64,000 bases of DNA from Gammaproteobacteria bacterium (lineage in GTDB: Bacteria; Pseudomonadota; Gammaproteobacteria; HTCC5015). Position numbers and translations under genes: made by a program. Within the stretch, counting starts at the first letter, position 1. Each line of letters opens with the position of its first letter. The DNA is taken from the NCBI GenBank assembly GCA_026004975.1, contig BPKE01000001.1, forward strand, positions 309,788 through 373,787, read 5' to 3'. Below, piece by piece: positions 1-8,657 of the stretch. The notes under the pieces are model-generated. The model made no database searches, was not told where the DNA came from, and saw only the letters and a program-made list of their open reading frames with translations.

Positions 1-1601
1 GCCCGGTCGAGGCGGGTGTCGAACTCGGTATCGAGGCGCCAGGTGACCACGCCCTCGAGGCGGGCGATGCGCTCGGCCAGCCGCTCGGCGGCCGGGCCAC
101 GTCCGCCGCGGCGCTCCAATTGCCAGCGCAGCCGCGCCAGGCGACGCAGGATCTTGAGCTCGCCGCCGCTGGCGAGGGCGCGGGGATCGCGCATTTGCTG
201 GGCGTGCCGCAAGCGCCGCGCCAGCGTGTCACGGCGCAGCCGCACCGAGCGCAACAGCGCATCCTGGGCCTGGTAACGGCGCTCGACTTCGGGCAGGCGC
301 GGGGTGTAGAACGCCCGGCGGCGCTCGACCAGATCCTGGAAGGCGACGACGTCGGCGGCGCGGCGCTCCAGGTGGCGGTACAAGCGGGCCAGATCACGAT
401 AGTTGGCGACCGCAGCCTGGAAAACGTGGCCGGCCATCAGCTCGAGCAGATAGCGGGTTTCGGGAGCGTCGGGCAGGTCGCGCAGTCTGCGCAGGAAATC
501 GGATTCGGCCGCGGCGGCGTCGGCGAGCAACGCCTGGCGCAACCGCCCATCCAGGATGGCCTGGATGGAGCCGTCGAGGCGGTCGATTTCGCGGCTGAAA
601 GCGTTGACCGCCTCGCCGTAGAGCAAGGCGGCGCGGCCGAAGACGCCGAGCTGGGCGTAGGCGTAGGGCAGCGCCAGCAGGCCTTCCTGGACGGCGATGT
701 CGGCCGGATCCCGACCGGTGAGTTCGGTCCACGGCACCAGGGCGCGCTCGAAATCGCCGCTGTTGGCCGCCGCCCAGCCCGCGAGCAGCAGGCCCTTGTT
801 GGCGAACGGCCCGTGCAGCCGCACGCGGTCGAGGAAGGGCCGTGCTTGCGCGGCCAGGCCGGCCTCGAGCAGGCGGTTGCCGAGGCTCAGATTGGCCTTG
901 TCGGCGAGCGCCAGGCGGACGGGGTCGCCGTCCAGGCGGCCGATGGCATCGAGCACGTCGACGGCGTCGCGGCTGCGCCCGAGGCGCATGAGGGCCACGC
1001 CGAGGTTGTAGCGGGCGTAGGGGCCGAGCGCCTCGCCGCGCACCTTGCGCAGGGCGGCGACGGCGGCGGGCAGATCGCCGAGCTGCATGTCGGCCTGGGC
1101 GCGCAGCAGCCAGGCGGCATCGGCCAGCGCCGGGTCGAGCGGCTCGCGCAGGCGGTCGAGGGCGAGCAGCGCGTTGCGGGCGTCGCCGCGGGCGTAGTAA
1201 AGCCGCGCCAGGCGCAGCACGGCGCGGTTGCGCACCTCGGGCGGGGCGGTTTCGGACTCGACGACCCGCTCGATGGCGCGGCCGGCGCGGTGGTACATGC
1301 GGTAGCGCAACTCGAAGTCGCCGACGTCGAATTCGGCGGCGCCGCGATGGGCGACGAGGCTGTCGCGTTCGGGCTCGTCGAGCGCGTGATGCTGGGCGAG
1401 CTCGACGTCGAGGCGGACGATGGCGGCGAAGTGGTCCTCGCGGTAGGCGTGATAGAGCGCCTCGCCGAAGTACAGGTCCTGCAGCGATGCGGCGCCGGTG
1501 TACACGGGATCGACGGCCGGCGCCGCCACCGACCACGCCCCGAGCAGCAGCAGGACCAGGCGCAGGCGGGCCGGCATGGCGAAGCGCACCGCGCCGCTCA
1601 C
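1..1601 (-). CDS. exported TPR-repeat protein, 3' part missing
   Basis: Open reading frame on the minus strand running off the left edge, so the C-terminus is missing. It is not delimited by a stop inside the window. Two starts are possible: GTG at 1601, which overlaps the stop of the upstream gene as GTGA, or ATG at 1577, which begins directly with a signal peptide (MPARLRLVLLLLGAWSVAAP). The rest is helical, Ala/Leu/Arg-rich and built of TPR-like units (for example LARLYYARGDARNALLALDR). This suggests a periplasmic or outer-membrane-associated scaffold. The overlap with the preceding small exported protein implies translational coupling and a shared function. No enzymatic motif is visible. 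The specific family is not recognised. Confidence 0.7.
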   Translation of the reverse strand, partial: MSGAVRFAMPARLRLVLLLLGAWSVAAPAVDPVYTGAASLQDLYFGEALYHAYREDHFAAIVRLDVELAQHHALDEPERDSLVAHRGAAEFDVGDFELRYRMYHRAGRAIERVVESETAPPEVRNRAVLRLARLYYARGDARNALLALDRLREPLDPALADAAWLLRAQADMQLGDLPAAVAALRKVRGEALGPYARYNLGVALMRLGRSRDAVDVLDAIGRLDGDPVRLALADKANLSLGNRLLEAGLAAQARPFLDRVRLHGPFANKGLLLAGWAAANSGDFERALVPWTELTGRDPADIAVQEGLLALPYAYAQLGVFGRAALLYGEAVNAFSREIDRLDGSIQAILDGRLRQALLADAAAAESDFLRRLRDLPDAPETRYLLELMAGHVFQAAVANYRDLARLYRHLERRAADVVAFQDLVERRRAFYTPRLPEVERRYQAQDALLRSVRLRRDTLARRLRHAQQMRDPRALASGGELKILRRLARLRWQLERRGGRGPAAERLAERIARLEGVVTWRLDTEFDTRLDR

Positions 1602-2149
1602 CACTCCCGGAAGTCGATGTCGACCCCGCCGCCGGCCGGCCGCAGGCGCAGCTCGACGAAGGCCGGCTTGTCGCCCTTTTCCAGGACGTGTTCGGCGCGC
1701 GCCTCGATCGCGCCGCCGCTGCGGTCGCGGCCGCGCACGGCGACCGCGAGGCGGTGCCGGCCGGCGGGCAGGTTGGCGACGTGCAGGCGCTGCACCCCGC
1801 CGCGGCGCAAGGCGTCGAATTCGCGGTAGGCGTACAGGTGGGCGGCGGCCTGGGCGCCGTCGATGGCCAGTTCGACGGCGTCGAGCTCGAAGCCCTCGGC
1901 GTCTGCCAGCGAGACGAACACGGCGACCTGCGTGCCGGACGGAAACAGCAGCTTTTCTTCGAGCAGCGACAACTCGCGCTCGATGTCCAGGACCTCCTGC
2001 TTGAGGGCCTGGACCTGGTCGTCGATGCCCTGCAGTTCGCTGACGGCGTCCTGGGCCGCGGCGGGTCGACCGGCCAGCGCGCAGCACACCACCAGGCCGC
2101 TGGCCAGACACCGCAGCGCCGCCGAAGCAAGGCCGAGCCGGCAATCCAT
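1598..2149 (-). CDS. small exported coiled-coil protein of unknown function
   Basis: About 183 residues. The N-terminus has a signal peptide ending near CALAGRPAAAQ. It is followed by a short coiled coil (ELQGIDDQVQALKQEVLDIE and onward) and then a beta-rich domain without catalytic motifs. ATG at 2149 is preferred; an in-frame GTG lies two codons upstream at 2155. The stop overlaps the GTG of the TPR gene downstream, so the two are probably one transcription unit. The predicted location is the periplasm. I do not recognise the family; a structural partner of the TPR protein is an inference from the overlap. Confidence 0.7.
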   Translation of the reverse strand: MDCRLGLASAALRCLASGLVVCCALAGRPAAAQDAVSELQGIDDQVQALKQEVLDIERELSLLEEKLLFPSGTQVAVFVSLADAEGFELDAVELAIDGAQAAAHLYAYREFDALRRGGVQRLHVANLPAGRHRLAVAVRGRDRSGGAIEARAEHVLEKGDKPAFVELRLRPAGGGVDIDFREW

Positions 2150-2238
2150 GTTCACGTCCCAATGATAGTCGAGCGCCCGATCCGTGACACTCTAGGGGGA
2201 ATCCGAGGGGGGTGCCGCAAACGGCATCACAGAACGCG

Positions 2239-3870
2239 TCAATCCCCCCGCAAGCGCGCCAGCAAGGCCAGGGTCGAGCCGCTGTAGCCCTCGGCGGGCG
2301 CCCGCCCCTCGAGCACTTCGAGCAGCCCGCGGGCGAGCTGCTTGCCGTACTCGACGCCCCATTGGTCGTAGGCGTTGATGTTCCAGATCACGCTCTGCAC
2401 GAAGATCTTGTGCTCGTACAGGGCGATCAGGGCGCCCAGGGTCTTGGGTTCGAGGCGCTCGGCGAGCAGGGCGTTGCTCGGCTTGTTGCCTTCGAAGACG
2501 AGGTAGGGCAGCAGCGCCTCGGCGGCGGCCCCTTCCACGCCCCGGCCGGCGAGTTCCGCGCGCACTTCCTCGGCGGTCTTGCCCCGCATCAGCGCTTCCA
2601 TCTGGCCCAGGGCGTTGGCGAGCAGCATGCGCTGGTGCGGCGGCCACGGTGCACGGCTTTCACGGAAGAGGATGAAGTCCGCCGGGATCGGCTTGGTGCC
2701 CTGGTGCATGAGCTGGAAGAAGGCGTGCTGGGCGTTGGTGCCGACCCCGCCCCAGATCACGGGCCCGGTCTGGCGCTCGACCGGCCGACCGGCGCGATCG
2801 ACGCTCTTGCCGTTGGATTCCATGTCGGCCTGCTGCAGGTACTCGGGCAGGCGCGCCAGGCGCTGGGCGTAGGGCAGGATGGCGTGGGTCTGGAAGCCGA
2901 GCACGTTGTTGTACCAGACCCCGATGAGGCCGAGGATCACCGGCATGTTCTTTTCGAGCGGCGCTTCCCGGAAGTGGCGGTCCATCGCCCAGGCGCCGTC
3001 GAGCAGGGCGTCGAAGCCCGCCGGACCCAGGGCGATGACGATCGGCAGGCCGATCGAGGACCACAGCGAGTAGCGGCCGCCGACCCAGTCCCACATGGCG
3101 AACTGCTGCTCTCGGCCGATGCCGAACTCGGTCGCCAGGCGGTTGTTGGCGGTGACGGCGACGAAGTGCTTGGCCAGATCGGCCTCGCGCCCGCCCTGCT
3201 CCAGGAACCACTGGCGCGCGGCGCGGGCGTTGTTGAGCGTCTCCTGGGTCGTGAAGCTCTTGGAGGAGACGATGAACAGGGTGCGCTCCGGGCGGCAACG
3301 CTGCAGGACGTCGTGGATGTCCTCGCCGTCGATGTTGGCGACGAAGTGCAGGCGCAGGCGCGGCTCGGCATAGGGGGCCAGCGCCTCGCACACCATCCGC
3401 GGCCCCAGGTCGGAGCCGCCGATGCCGATGTTGACGACGTCCTCGATGGGCTCGCCCGTGCCGCCGCGCCAGTCGCCGCCGCGCACCGCCTCGGCGAAGC
3501 GGTAGAGGCGCTCGCGCTCGGCACGCACCTCGGCCAGCAGGTCGCGGCCGTCGACTTCGAGCACGCCGCCGCTGCGGTCGCGCAGCGCGGTGTGCAGCAC
3601 GGCGCGGTTCTCGGTGTGGTTGATGCGCTCGCCCCGGAACAGGCGCTCGCGCCAGGCTTCCAGTTCGGCCGCACGCGCCAGGTCGAGCAGCAAGGCGACG
3701 GCCCGGTCGTCGATGCGGTTTTTCGAGTAGTCGAGCAGCCAGCCGGCGGCTTCGATGCGGTAACGCTCGGCGCGCCCCGGATCGCGCTCGAACAGGCCGC
3801 GCAGGTGAGTGGTCTTGAGCGTTTCGGCGTGCGCTTCGAGCGCCTGCCAGGCGCGCGTCACCATCGACAT
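2239..3870 (-). CDS. pgi: glucose-6-phosphate isomerase
   Basis: Interconverts glucose-6-phosphate and fructose-6-phosphate in glycolysis and gluconeogenesis; cytosolic. The 543-residue length is normal for the bacterial enzyme. Diagnostic blocks are present: VNIGIGGSDLGPRMV (phosphate binding), GGRYSLWSSIGLPI (PGI signature 1) and the C-terminal block with NINAYDQWGVEYGKQLA containing the catalytic lysine. The start ATG at 3870 has a good GAGGAG ribosome site about 9 bases upstream. It is followed on the same strand by the small exported pair after an 89-bp gap and preceded by panD after 52 bp. Confidence 0.97.
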   Translation of the reverse strand: MSMVTRAWQALEAHAETLKTTHLRGLFERDPGRAERYRIEAAGWLLDYSKNRIDDRAVALLLDLARAAELEAWRERLFRGERINHTENRAVLHTALRDRSGGVLEVDGRDLLAEVRAERERLYRFAEAVRGGDWRGGTGEPIEDVVNIGIGGSDLGPRMVCEALAPYAEPRLRLHFVANIDGEDIHDVLQRCRPERTLFIVSSKSFTTQETLNNARAARQWFLEQGGREADLAKHFVAVTANNRLATEFGIGREQQFAMWDWVGGRYSLWSSIGLPIVIALGPAGFDALLDGAWAMDRHFREAPLEKNMPVILGLIGVWYNNVLGFQTHAILPYAQRLARLPEYLQQADMESNGKSVDRAGRPVERQTGPVIWGGVGTNAQHAFFQLMHQGTKPIPADFILFRESRAPWPPHQRMLLANALGQMEALMRGKTAEEVRAELAGRGVEGAAAEALLPYLVFEGNKPSNALLAERLEPKTLGALIALYEHKIFVQSVIWNINAYDQWGVEYGKQLARGLLEVLEGRAPAEGYSGSTLALLARLRGD

Positions 3871-3922
3871 CGGGCGCGTCTCCTCTCGGTCAAAGGCGAA
3901 AAACGGGCGTGGGCGGGCCGCT

Positions 3923-4318
3923 TCAGGCCGCCTGGATGGGTATGGCGTTGGCGATGCGGCGGATGCGGTTGCGTTCGTCCAGGTACACCAGCGTCGGGCG
4001 GTGCAGGCTCGCCTCGTGGGCGTTGAACAGGGCGTAGCTGCAGATGATCACGCGGTCGCCGGGACGCGCCTTGTGCGCCGCCGCGCCGTTCATGGAGATG
4101 ATGCCGGAGCCGGCTTCGGCGCGAATCGCGTAGGTGGTGAAGCGCTCGCCGTTGGCCAGGTTGTAGACCTGGATCTGCTCGTACTCGTGGATGCCGGCGC
4201 GCTGCAACAGCTCGCCGTCGATGGCGCAGGAGCCCTCGTACTCGAGCTCGGCGTGGGTGACCACCGCCTGGTGCAACTTGGCCTTGAGCAATGTGATCTG
4301 CACGGTTTGAGCGCCCAT
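3923..4318 (-). CDS. panD: aspartate 1-decarboxylase
   Basis: Makes beta-alanine from L-aspartate for pantothenate and CoA synthesis. It is a pyruvoyl enzyme produced by self-cleavage of a proenzyme at Gly-Ser. The cleavage site is seen in [12 protein letters not shown] (Gly29-Ser30 counted from the ATG). In the family the scissile pair is usually Gly24-Ser25, which would fit initiation at the in-frame GTG at 4303 rather than the ATG at 4318. Neither has a clear ribosome site. The gene follows panB-panC in the same direction, but a strong hairpin with a T-run lies in between, so its expression may be set separately. Confidence 0.95.
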   Translation of the reverse strand: MGAQTVQITLLKAKLHQAVVTHAELEYEGSCAIDGELLQRAGIHEYEQIQVYNLANGERFTTYAIRAEAGSGIISMNGAAAHKARPGDRVIICSYALFNAHEASLHRPTLVYLDERNRIRRIANAIPIQAA

Positions 4319-4330
4319 AGCCGGAAAGGA

Positions 4331-4369
4331 AAAACGCGGGCGGCCGCGGCCGCCCGGGCCTGGATTATA
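4331..4369 (-). promoter_or_regulatory. TATAAT box and palindromic GC hairpin with T-run before panD
   Basis: On the minus strand a TATAAT hexamer (4364-4369) overlaps the panC stop codon. It is followed by a perfect 20-bp palindrome (4337-4356, arms cgggcggccg/cggccgcccg) and then a run of T residues (4331-4334). This looks like an intrinsic terminator for panC. If the -10 box is used, it is also a hairpin at the very 5' end of the panD transcript. The sequence features are seen directly; their use is inferred. Confidence 0.5.
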
Positions 4370-5222
4370 GCCCCGCCGGACGCTCGATTTCCAGGTTGTC
4401 GATCAGCCGCGCCGCCCCGAGGTGGGCGGCGGCGAGGACCACCAGGCGCGGCGCGCCGGGGGCCGGCGGCGCGAGGTCCGGGGCGCGCACGGCGACGTAC
4501 TCCGGGCGCAATCCCGCCGCGCGCAGGCGCTCGAGTCCCTCGGCTTCGACGGCGGCGTAATCGTCCTCGCCGGCGCGCAGGCGCTCGCCGAGCGCCCGCA
4601 GGGTGGCATACAGGGCCCCGGCACGGGCGCGCTCCTCGGACCCGAGGTAGCGGTTGCGCGAGCTCATCGCCAGGCCGTCCGGTTCGCGGACGGTGTCCAC
4701 GGCGGCGATGCGCACCGTCAGATCCAGGTCCTCGACCAGCCGCCGGATCAGGCACAGTTGCTGGTAGTCCTTCTTGCCGAACACGGCCCAGTCGGGCTGA
4801 AAGATGTTGAACAGCTTGAGCACGACCGTGGCCACGCCCTCGAAATGCCCGGGACGGAAGGCGCCGCACAGGATGTCGCCGAGCTCGGGCACACGCACCC
4901 GGGTGGCGGCCGCACGCCCGCGCGGATACAGTTCCGTCTCCTCCGGCACGAAGACCAGATCGACGCCGGCCGCCGCCAGCGCCCGCCGGTCGTCCTCGGG
5001 GGTGCGCGGGTAGCGCTCCAGATCCTCGCCGGGGGCGAACTGCAGGGGGTTGACGAAGATGCTCACCGCCACGCGCGGCGCCAGCTCCCGGGCGCGCTCG
5101 ACCAGGCGCAGATGGCCGGCGTGCAGATTGCCCATGGTCGGCACCAGGGCCAAGGCTTCGCCGGCCGCCGCCCAGCGGGCGCGGCGGGCACGCACCTCGT
5201 CGATGGTGCGGACCCACTCCAT
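4365..5222 (-). CDS. panC: pantothenate synthetase
   Basis: ATP-dependent condensation of pantoate with beta-alanine; cytosolic. It has 285 residues, the usual size. The nucleotidyltransferase HIGH-type motif is in [25 protein letters not shown] binds pantoate/ATP, and MSSRNRYLG is the KMSKS-like loop. The frame is open far upstream, but MEWVRT at 5222 is the family start. The panB stop TGA and this ATG share one base, so panB-panC are translationally coupled. Confidence 0.97.
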   Translation of the reverse strand: MEWVRTIDEVRARRARWAAAGEALALVPTMGNLHAGHLRLVERARELAPRVAVSIFVNPLQFAPGEDLERYPRTPEDDRRALAAAGVDLVFVPEETELYPRGRAAATRVRVPELGDILCGAFRPGHFEGVATVVLKLFNIFQPDWAVFGKKDYQQLCLIRRLVEDLDLTVRIAAVDTVREPDGLAMSSRNRYLGSEERARAGALYATLRALGERLRAGEDDYAAVEAEGLERLRAAGLRPEYVAVRAPDLAPPAPGAPRLVVLAAAHLGAARLIDNLEIERPAGL

Positions 5223-6025
5223 CAGTAGCTGTGCTCGGGGCCGGGAAACCGGCCGGTCTTCACCGCCGCCACGTAGGCGCGGACGGCCGCTTCGACGCCG
5301 TCGGCTTCGGCCAGGAAATTTTTCGCGAAACGCGGCAGGCGCTCGGTCAGGCCGAGCAGGTCGTAGAGCACCAGCACCTGCCCGTCGCAATCGGGGCCGG
5401 CGCCGATGCCGATCACCGGCACGCCGGCCTGGGCGCGCACGCGCCCGGCCAGGGCCGCCGGCACCGCTTCGAGCAACAGCAGGTCGGCGCCGGCGGCCTC
5501 GAGCCGGGCGGCGGCCTCGAGCAGCGCCTCGGCGGCGGCCGGATCGCGCCCCTGCACGCGGTAGCCGCCGAGCTTGTGCACCGATTGCGGGCGCAGGCCG
5601 AGGTGGGCGCACACCGGGATGCCTTCCGCGGCCAGGGCGGCGACGATGCCTTCCTGGGCCGGGCTGCACTCGAGCTTGACCATCTGCACCCCGGCTTCCT
5701 TGAGCAGCCGCCCGGCGTTCGCCAGTGCCGCGGCCGCGTCGGTGTAGCTCAGGAACGGCATGTCGGCCATCACCAGTGCGCGGCGGGCGCCGCGCACCAC
5801 GGCGCGGCAGTGGTAGACCATCTCGTCCATGCTCACCGGGAGGGTCGTCGGCTGCCCTTGCACCAGCGGTCCGAGCGTGTCGCCGACCAACAGCACTTCG
5901 ACCCCGGCGCGGTCGAGCACGGCCGCGAACGTGGCGTCGTAGGCGGTGAGCATGGCGATCTTCTCGCCGCGCGCCTTCAGGCGGGCCAGATCGCGCAGGG
6001 TCAGGCGGGCGGTGTCCTCGGCCAT
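5222..6025 (-). CDS. panB: 3-methyl-2-oxobutanoate hydroxymethyltransferase
   Basis: Transfers a hydroxymethyl group from methylene-tetrahydrofolate to 2-oxoisovalerate, giving ketopantoate, the first committed step to pantothenate. The 267-residue TIM barrel has the Mg-binding segments LLVGDTLGP and VMADMPFLSY, the catalytic region VKLEC, and the conserved VIGIGAGPDCDGQVLVLYDLLG. It is the first gene of panB-panC, 69 bp after the deoxynucleoside kinase gene. Confidence 0.97.
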   Translation of the reverse strand: MAEDTARLTLRDLARLKARGEKIAMLTAYDATFAAVLDRAGVEVLLVGDTLGPLVQGQPTTLPVSMDEMVYHCRAVVRGARRALVMADMPFLSYTDAAAALANAGRLLKEAGVQMVKLECSPAQEGIVAALAAEGIPVCAHLGLRPQSVHKLGGYRVQGRDPAAAEALLEAAARLEAAGADLLLLEAVPAALAGRVRAQAGVPVIGIGAGPDCDGQVLVLYDLLGLTERLPRFAKNFLAEADGVEAAVRAYVAAVKTGRFPGPEHSY

Positions 6026-6094
6026 CGCGGTTGCCTTCGGCTGGGGGCGTCATTGTCCGGGATTTGCCGCCGGCCGTCACCCCGGGGGCGTGTC

Positions 6095-6745
6095 TCAGCG
6101 CCCCAAGGGCGCCGGATTGAAGAAACGCCGGCCGCCGTCCATGCGCTCGATGGCGTCGAGCAGTTGCCGGTAATCGTCCTCGTTGTCGGCGAAGTTGATC
6201 TCGGCGGCGTTGACGATCAGGAGCGGCGCCTCGTCGTAGTGATGGAAAAAGCGCGTATACGCCTCGTTCACGCGCTGCAGGTACGCCGCGTCGACGGCCT
6301 GTTCGTAGGGCCGGCCGCGGCGCGCGATGCGTGCCAGCAGCACGTCCACCGGCGCCTGCAGGTAAATGACCAGATCGGGACGCGGGGCCTCCACCCGCAG
6401 GTGCTCGAACAGTTGACGATACAAGGCGAGTTCGTCCCGGGTGAGGGTCAGCTCGGCGAACAGCGGATCCTTCTCGAGCATGAAGTCGGCGATGCACGGC
6501 CCCCGGAACAGATCGCGCTGGCGCAGGGCGCGCAGTTGCTGGACGCGGCTGAGCAGGAAGAACAGTTGGGCGGCCAGGGCGTTGCCGCGCGGGTCGCGGT
6601 AGAACGACGGCAGGAAGGGGTTGGCCTCCACCGCTTCGAGCAAAGCCTCGCCGCCGAGGGTGTCCGCCAGACGGCGCGCCAGCGTCGTCTTGCCGGCGCC
6701 GATCGGCCCTTCGACGACGATGAACTCGGCGGCGGCGGCTTTCAC
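6095..6745 (-). CDS. deoxynucleoside kinase family protein
   Basis: P-loop kinase of the deoxyguanosine/deoxyadenosine kinase family (216 residues), expected to phosphorylate deoxynucleosides in the cytosol. The P-loop is GPIGAGKTTLARRLA at about residues 13-27. The DLVIYLQAP segment and the RxRxRP-type lid RIARRGRPYEQ fit the family. GTG at 6745 is chosen because it overlaps the folK stop as GTGA and sits directly before the P-loop strand. The folK-kinase-panB order is common in Gammaproteobacteria. Confidence 0.9.
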   Translation of the reverse strand: MKAAAAEFIVVEGPIGAGKTTLARRLADTLGGEALLEAVEANPFLPSFYRDPRGNALAAQLFFLLSRVQQLRALRQRDLFRGPCIADFMLEKDPLFAELTLTRDELALYRQLFEHLRVEAPRPDLVIYLQAPVDVLLARIARRGRPYEQAVDAAYLQRVNEAYTRFFHHYDEAPLLIVNAAEINFADNEDDYRQLLDAIERMDGGRRFFNPAPLGR

Positions 6746-7257
6746 GCAAGGCCCTCCGGCCAGGGCAACGGCCAGTGCTGCAGCGGTGCGCCGCCGCAGC
6801 GCACCAGCAGGCACCGCACGCTGCCCCGCCCCGGCACCCGCAACGTGGGATCGAGGTCGGCCAGCGGCTGCAGCACGAAACGGCGTTCGGCCAGGCGCGG
6901 ATGCGGGACGCTCAAGACCGCGTCCGACCAACGCCGACCGCCCCACAAAAGGATGTCCAGGTCGAGCGGCCGCGGCCCCCAGCGCCGCCCCGGGCGGCGC
7001 CCCTGGCGCGCTTCCAGGGCCTTGAGCAGGCCGAGCAGGCGACGGGGCGCCAACCGGGTGGAGACCAGGCAGACGGCGTTCAGATAATCGGGCTGCTCCG
7101 CCTCGTCGCCGGGCAGGCGGACGGCGGCGCTGCGGTAAGCGGGCGAGACGGCCTGCAGGTGCAGGCCCGGCAGGCGGCGCAGGTTCCAGAGGGCCCGGCA
7201 CAGTTGCCGCCAGGGGTCGGCGAGGTTGCTGCCCAGCCCCAGATAGACGGGCTCCAC
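6742..7257 (-). CDS. folK: 2-amino-4-hydroxy-6-hydroxymethyldihydropteridine diphosphokinase
   Basis: Transfers pyrophosphate from ATP to 6-hydroxymethyl-dihydropterin in folate synthesis. The 171 residues begin with the typical YLGLGSNLADP. The HPPK signature is RWGPRPLDLDILL, with the two metal-binding aspartates. It starts with GTG at 7257, 15 bp after pcnB, and overlaps the kinase gene by four bases. Confidence 0.95.
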   Translation of the reverse strand: MEPVYLGLGSNLADPWRQLCRALWNLRRLPGLHLQAVSPAYRSAAVRLPGDEAEQPDYLNAVCLVSTRLAPRRLLGLLKALEARQGRRPGRRWGPRPLDLDILLWGGRRWSDAVLSVPHPRLAERRFVLQPLADLDPTLRVPGRGSVRCLLVRCGGAPLQHWPLPWPEGLA

Positions 7258-7272
7258 CGGCGCCCTCCCCGT

Positions 7273-8643
7273 TCAGGCGCCGTCGGCGCCGGACCGTGCG
7301 CGGCGGGCGCGCTTGCGCACCCGCCGCCGGCGACGCTTGCGGGCCGGCGCCTCGGCGAGCTTTTCGAGCCGGCGCTCGGGCGGCAGCGCCTGCAGCTCGG
7401 TCCACCAGTCGGCCTCGGCCTGCACCGGCTCACCGGCCGCCGCCCGCAGACACAACAGGTCGTAGGCGGCACGGAAGCGCGGGTGTTCGAGCAGCGCGAG
7501 CGCGCGCCGCGTGTTGACGTTGCGCTGCAACCGCGGCTGCAGGGACCAGATCTCCCGCACCACGGCCACGAACCGCCGCGGTACGGCGGTGGCGCCGGTC
7601 TGGCGGGCGATGACGGCACCAGCGACCTTCTGCAGCTCGCCGCCCGAAGGATACGGCGCTTCCCCGCCCTCGTAGCCGGCGGCTTCGAGCAAGGCCGGCC
7701 AGAGGAAGGCGGCGTAAAGAAAGGCCGGCGTGACCGACTTGTCGGCGGCGATGCGCGCGTCGGTGCTCGCCGCGACGGCCTCGAACAGGGGCCGGGCGAA
7801 GGCGTAGCGCCCGCCCTCCAGCGCCGCGGCGGCGAGCGGAAACAGGTGGCGCAACAGATCGAACTCGATCAGGCCGCGCAAGGCGGCGAGCGCCGCGCCG
7901 CCATGGAACAGCTTGACCACCTCGTCGAACAGCCGTGCCGGGGGCACCTCGCGCAGCAGATGCCCCAGCCTCAGGATGGGTTCGGCCGCCTCCGGCACGA
8001 TGCGGAAATCGAGCTTGGCGGCGAACCGCACCGCCCGCAACATGCGCACGGGGTCTTCCCGGTAACGCCGCTCGGGCTCGCCGATGGGTCGGATGAGGCC
8101 GGCGCGCAGATCGTCCAGACCGCCGACGTAATCGATGAGACTGAAATCGGCGATGTCGTAATACAGCGCGTTGACGGTGAAGTCCCGCCGCCAGACGTCC
8201 TCGTCGATGGTGCCGTAGACGTTGTCGCGCAGGATCATGCCGTCGGCGCGGCGCAGGTGTTCGTCGCCTTCGGCGTCGGCGGCGCTGCCGCGGAAGGTCG
8301 CCACTTCGACGACGTTGCGGCCGAACACCACGTGGGCGAGGCGGAAGCGGCGACCGATCAGGCGGCAGTTGCTGAACAGGCGCTTGATCTGCTCGGGGTG
8401 GGCGTCGGTGACGACGTCGAAGTCCTTGGGCTGACGCCCCAGCAACAAGTCCCGCACGCAGCCGCCGACCAGGTGCGCGGCGAAACCGGCCTTGTGCAGC
8501 CGGTAGAGCACCTTCAGCGCGTTTTCCGAGATGTTGGCGCGGGAGATGTTGTGTTCGGAGCGGGGCACGATCCGCGGGCGCACGGCGTCCGTCCCCGGCT
8601 CGGTCGGCGGCGTGGCGCGCATCGGCGGATCATCGAACACCAT
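7273..8643 (-). CDS. pcnB: poly(A) polymerase I
   Basis: Adds 3' poly(A) tails to RNA and promotes decay. The 456 residues carry the class II nucleotidyltransferase signature LVGGCVRDLLLGRQPKDFDV with the DxD metal motif, followed by RRDFTVNALYYD and the RNA-binding neck. The C-terminus is a very basic tail (ARKRRRRRVRKRARRARS), normal for PcnB. The frame is open upstream through cysG, but the start is ATG at 8643. There, an extension precedes the conserved HNISRANISENALKVLYRL. pcnB next to folK is the expected gammaproteobacterial order. Confidence 0.95.
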   Translation of the reverse strand: MVFDDPPMRATPPTEPGTDAVRPRIVPRSEHNISRANISENALKVLYRLHKAGFAAHLVGGCVRDLLLGRQPKDFDVVTDAHPEQIKRLFSNCRLIGRRFRLAHVVFGRNVVEVATFRGSAADAEGDEHLRRADGMILRDNVYGTIDEDVWRRDFTVNALYYDIADFSLIDYVGGLDDLRAGLIRPIGEPERRYREDPVRMLRAVRFAAKLDFRIVPEAAEPILRLGHLLREVPPARLFDEVVKLFHGGAALAALRGLIEFDLLRHLFPLAAAALEGGRYAFARPLFEAVAASTDARIAADKSVTPAFLYAAFLWPALLEAAGYEGGEAPYPSGGELQKVAGAVIARQTGATAVPRRFVAVVREIWSLQPRLQRNVNTRRALALLEHPRFRAAYDLLCLRAAAGEPVQAEADWWTELQALPPERRLEKLAEAPARKRRRRRVRKRARRARSGADGA

Positions 8644-8657
8644 GGGGCGGGATTGTA

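Noticed and set aside
394..2130. 578-codon minus-strand ORF across the two exported genes
   Set aside because: Arg/Pro/Ala-rich low-complexity reading; the neighbouring frame gives a signal peptide and TPR repeats.
4365..6749. 794-residue extension of panC
   Set aside because: Upstream part is a frame shadow of panB and the kinase gene; MEWVRT at 5222 is the family start.
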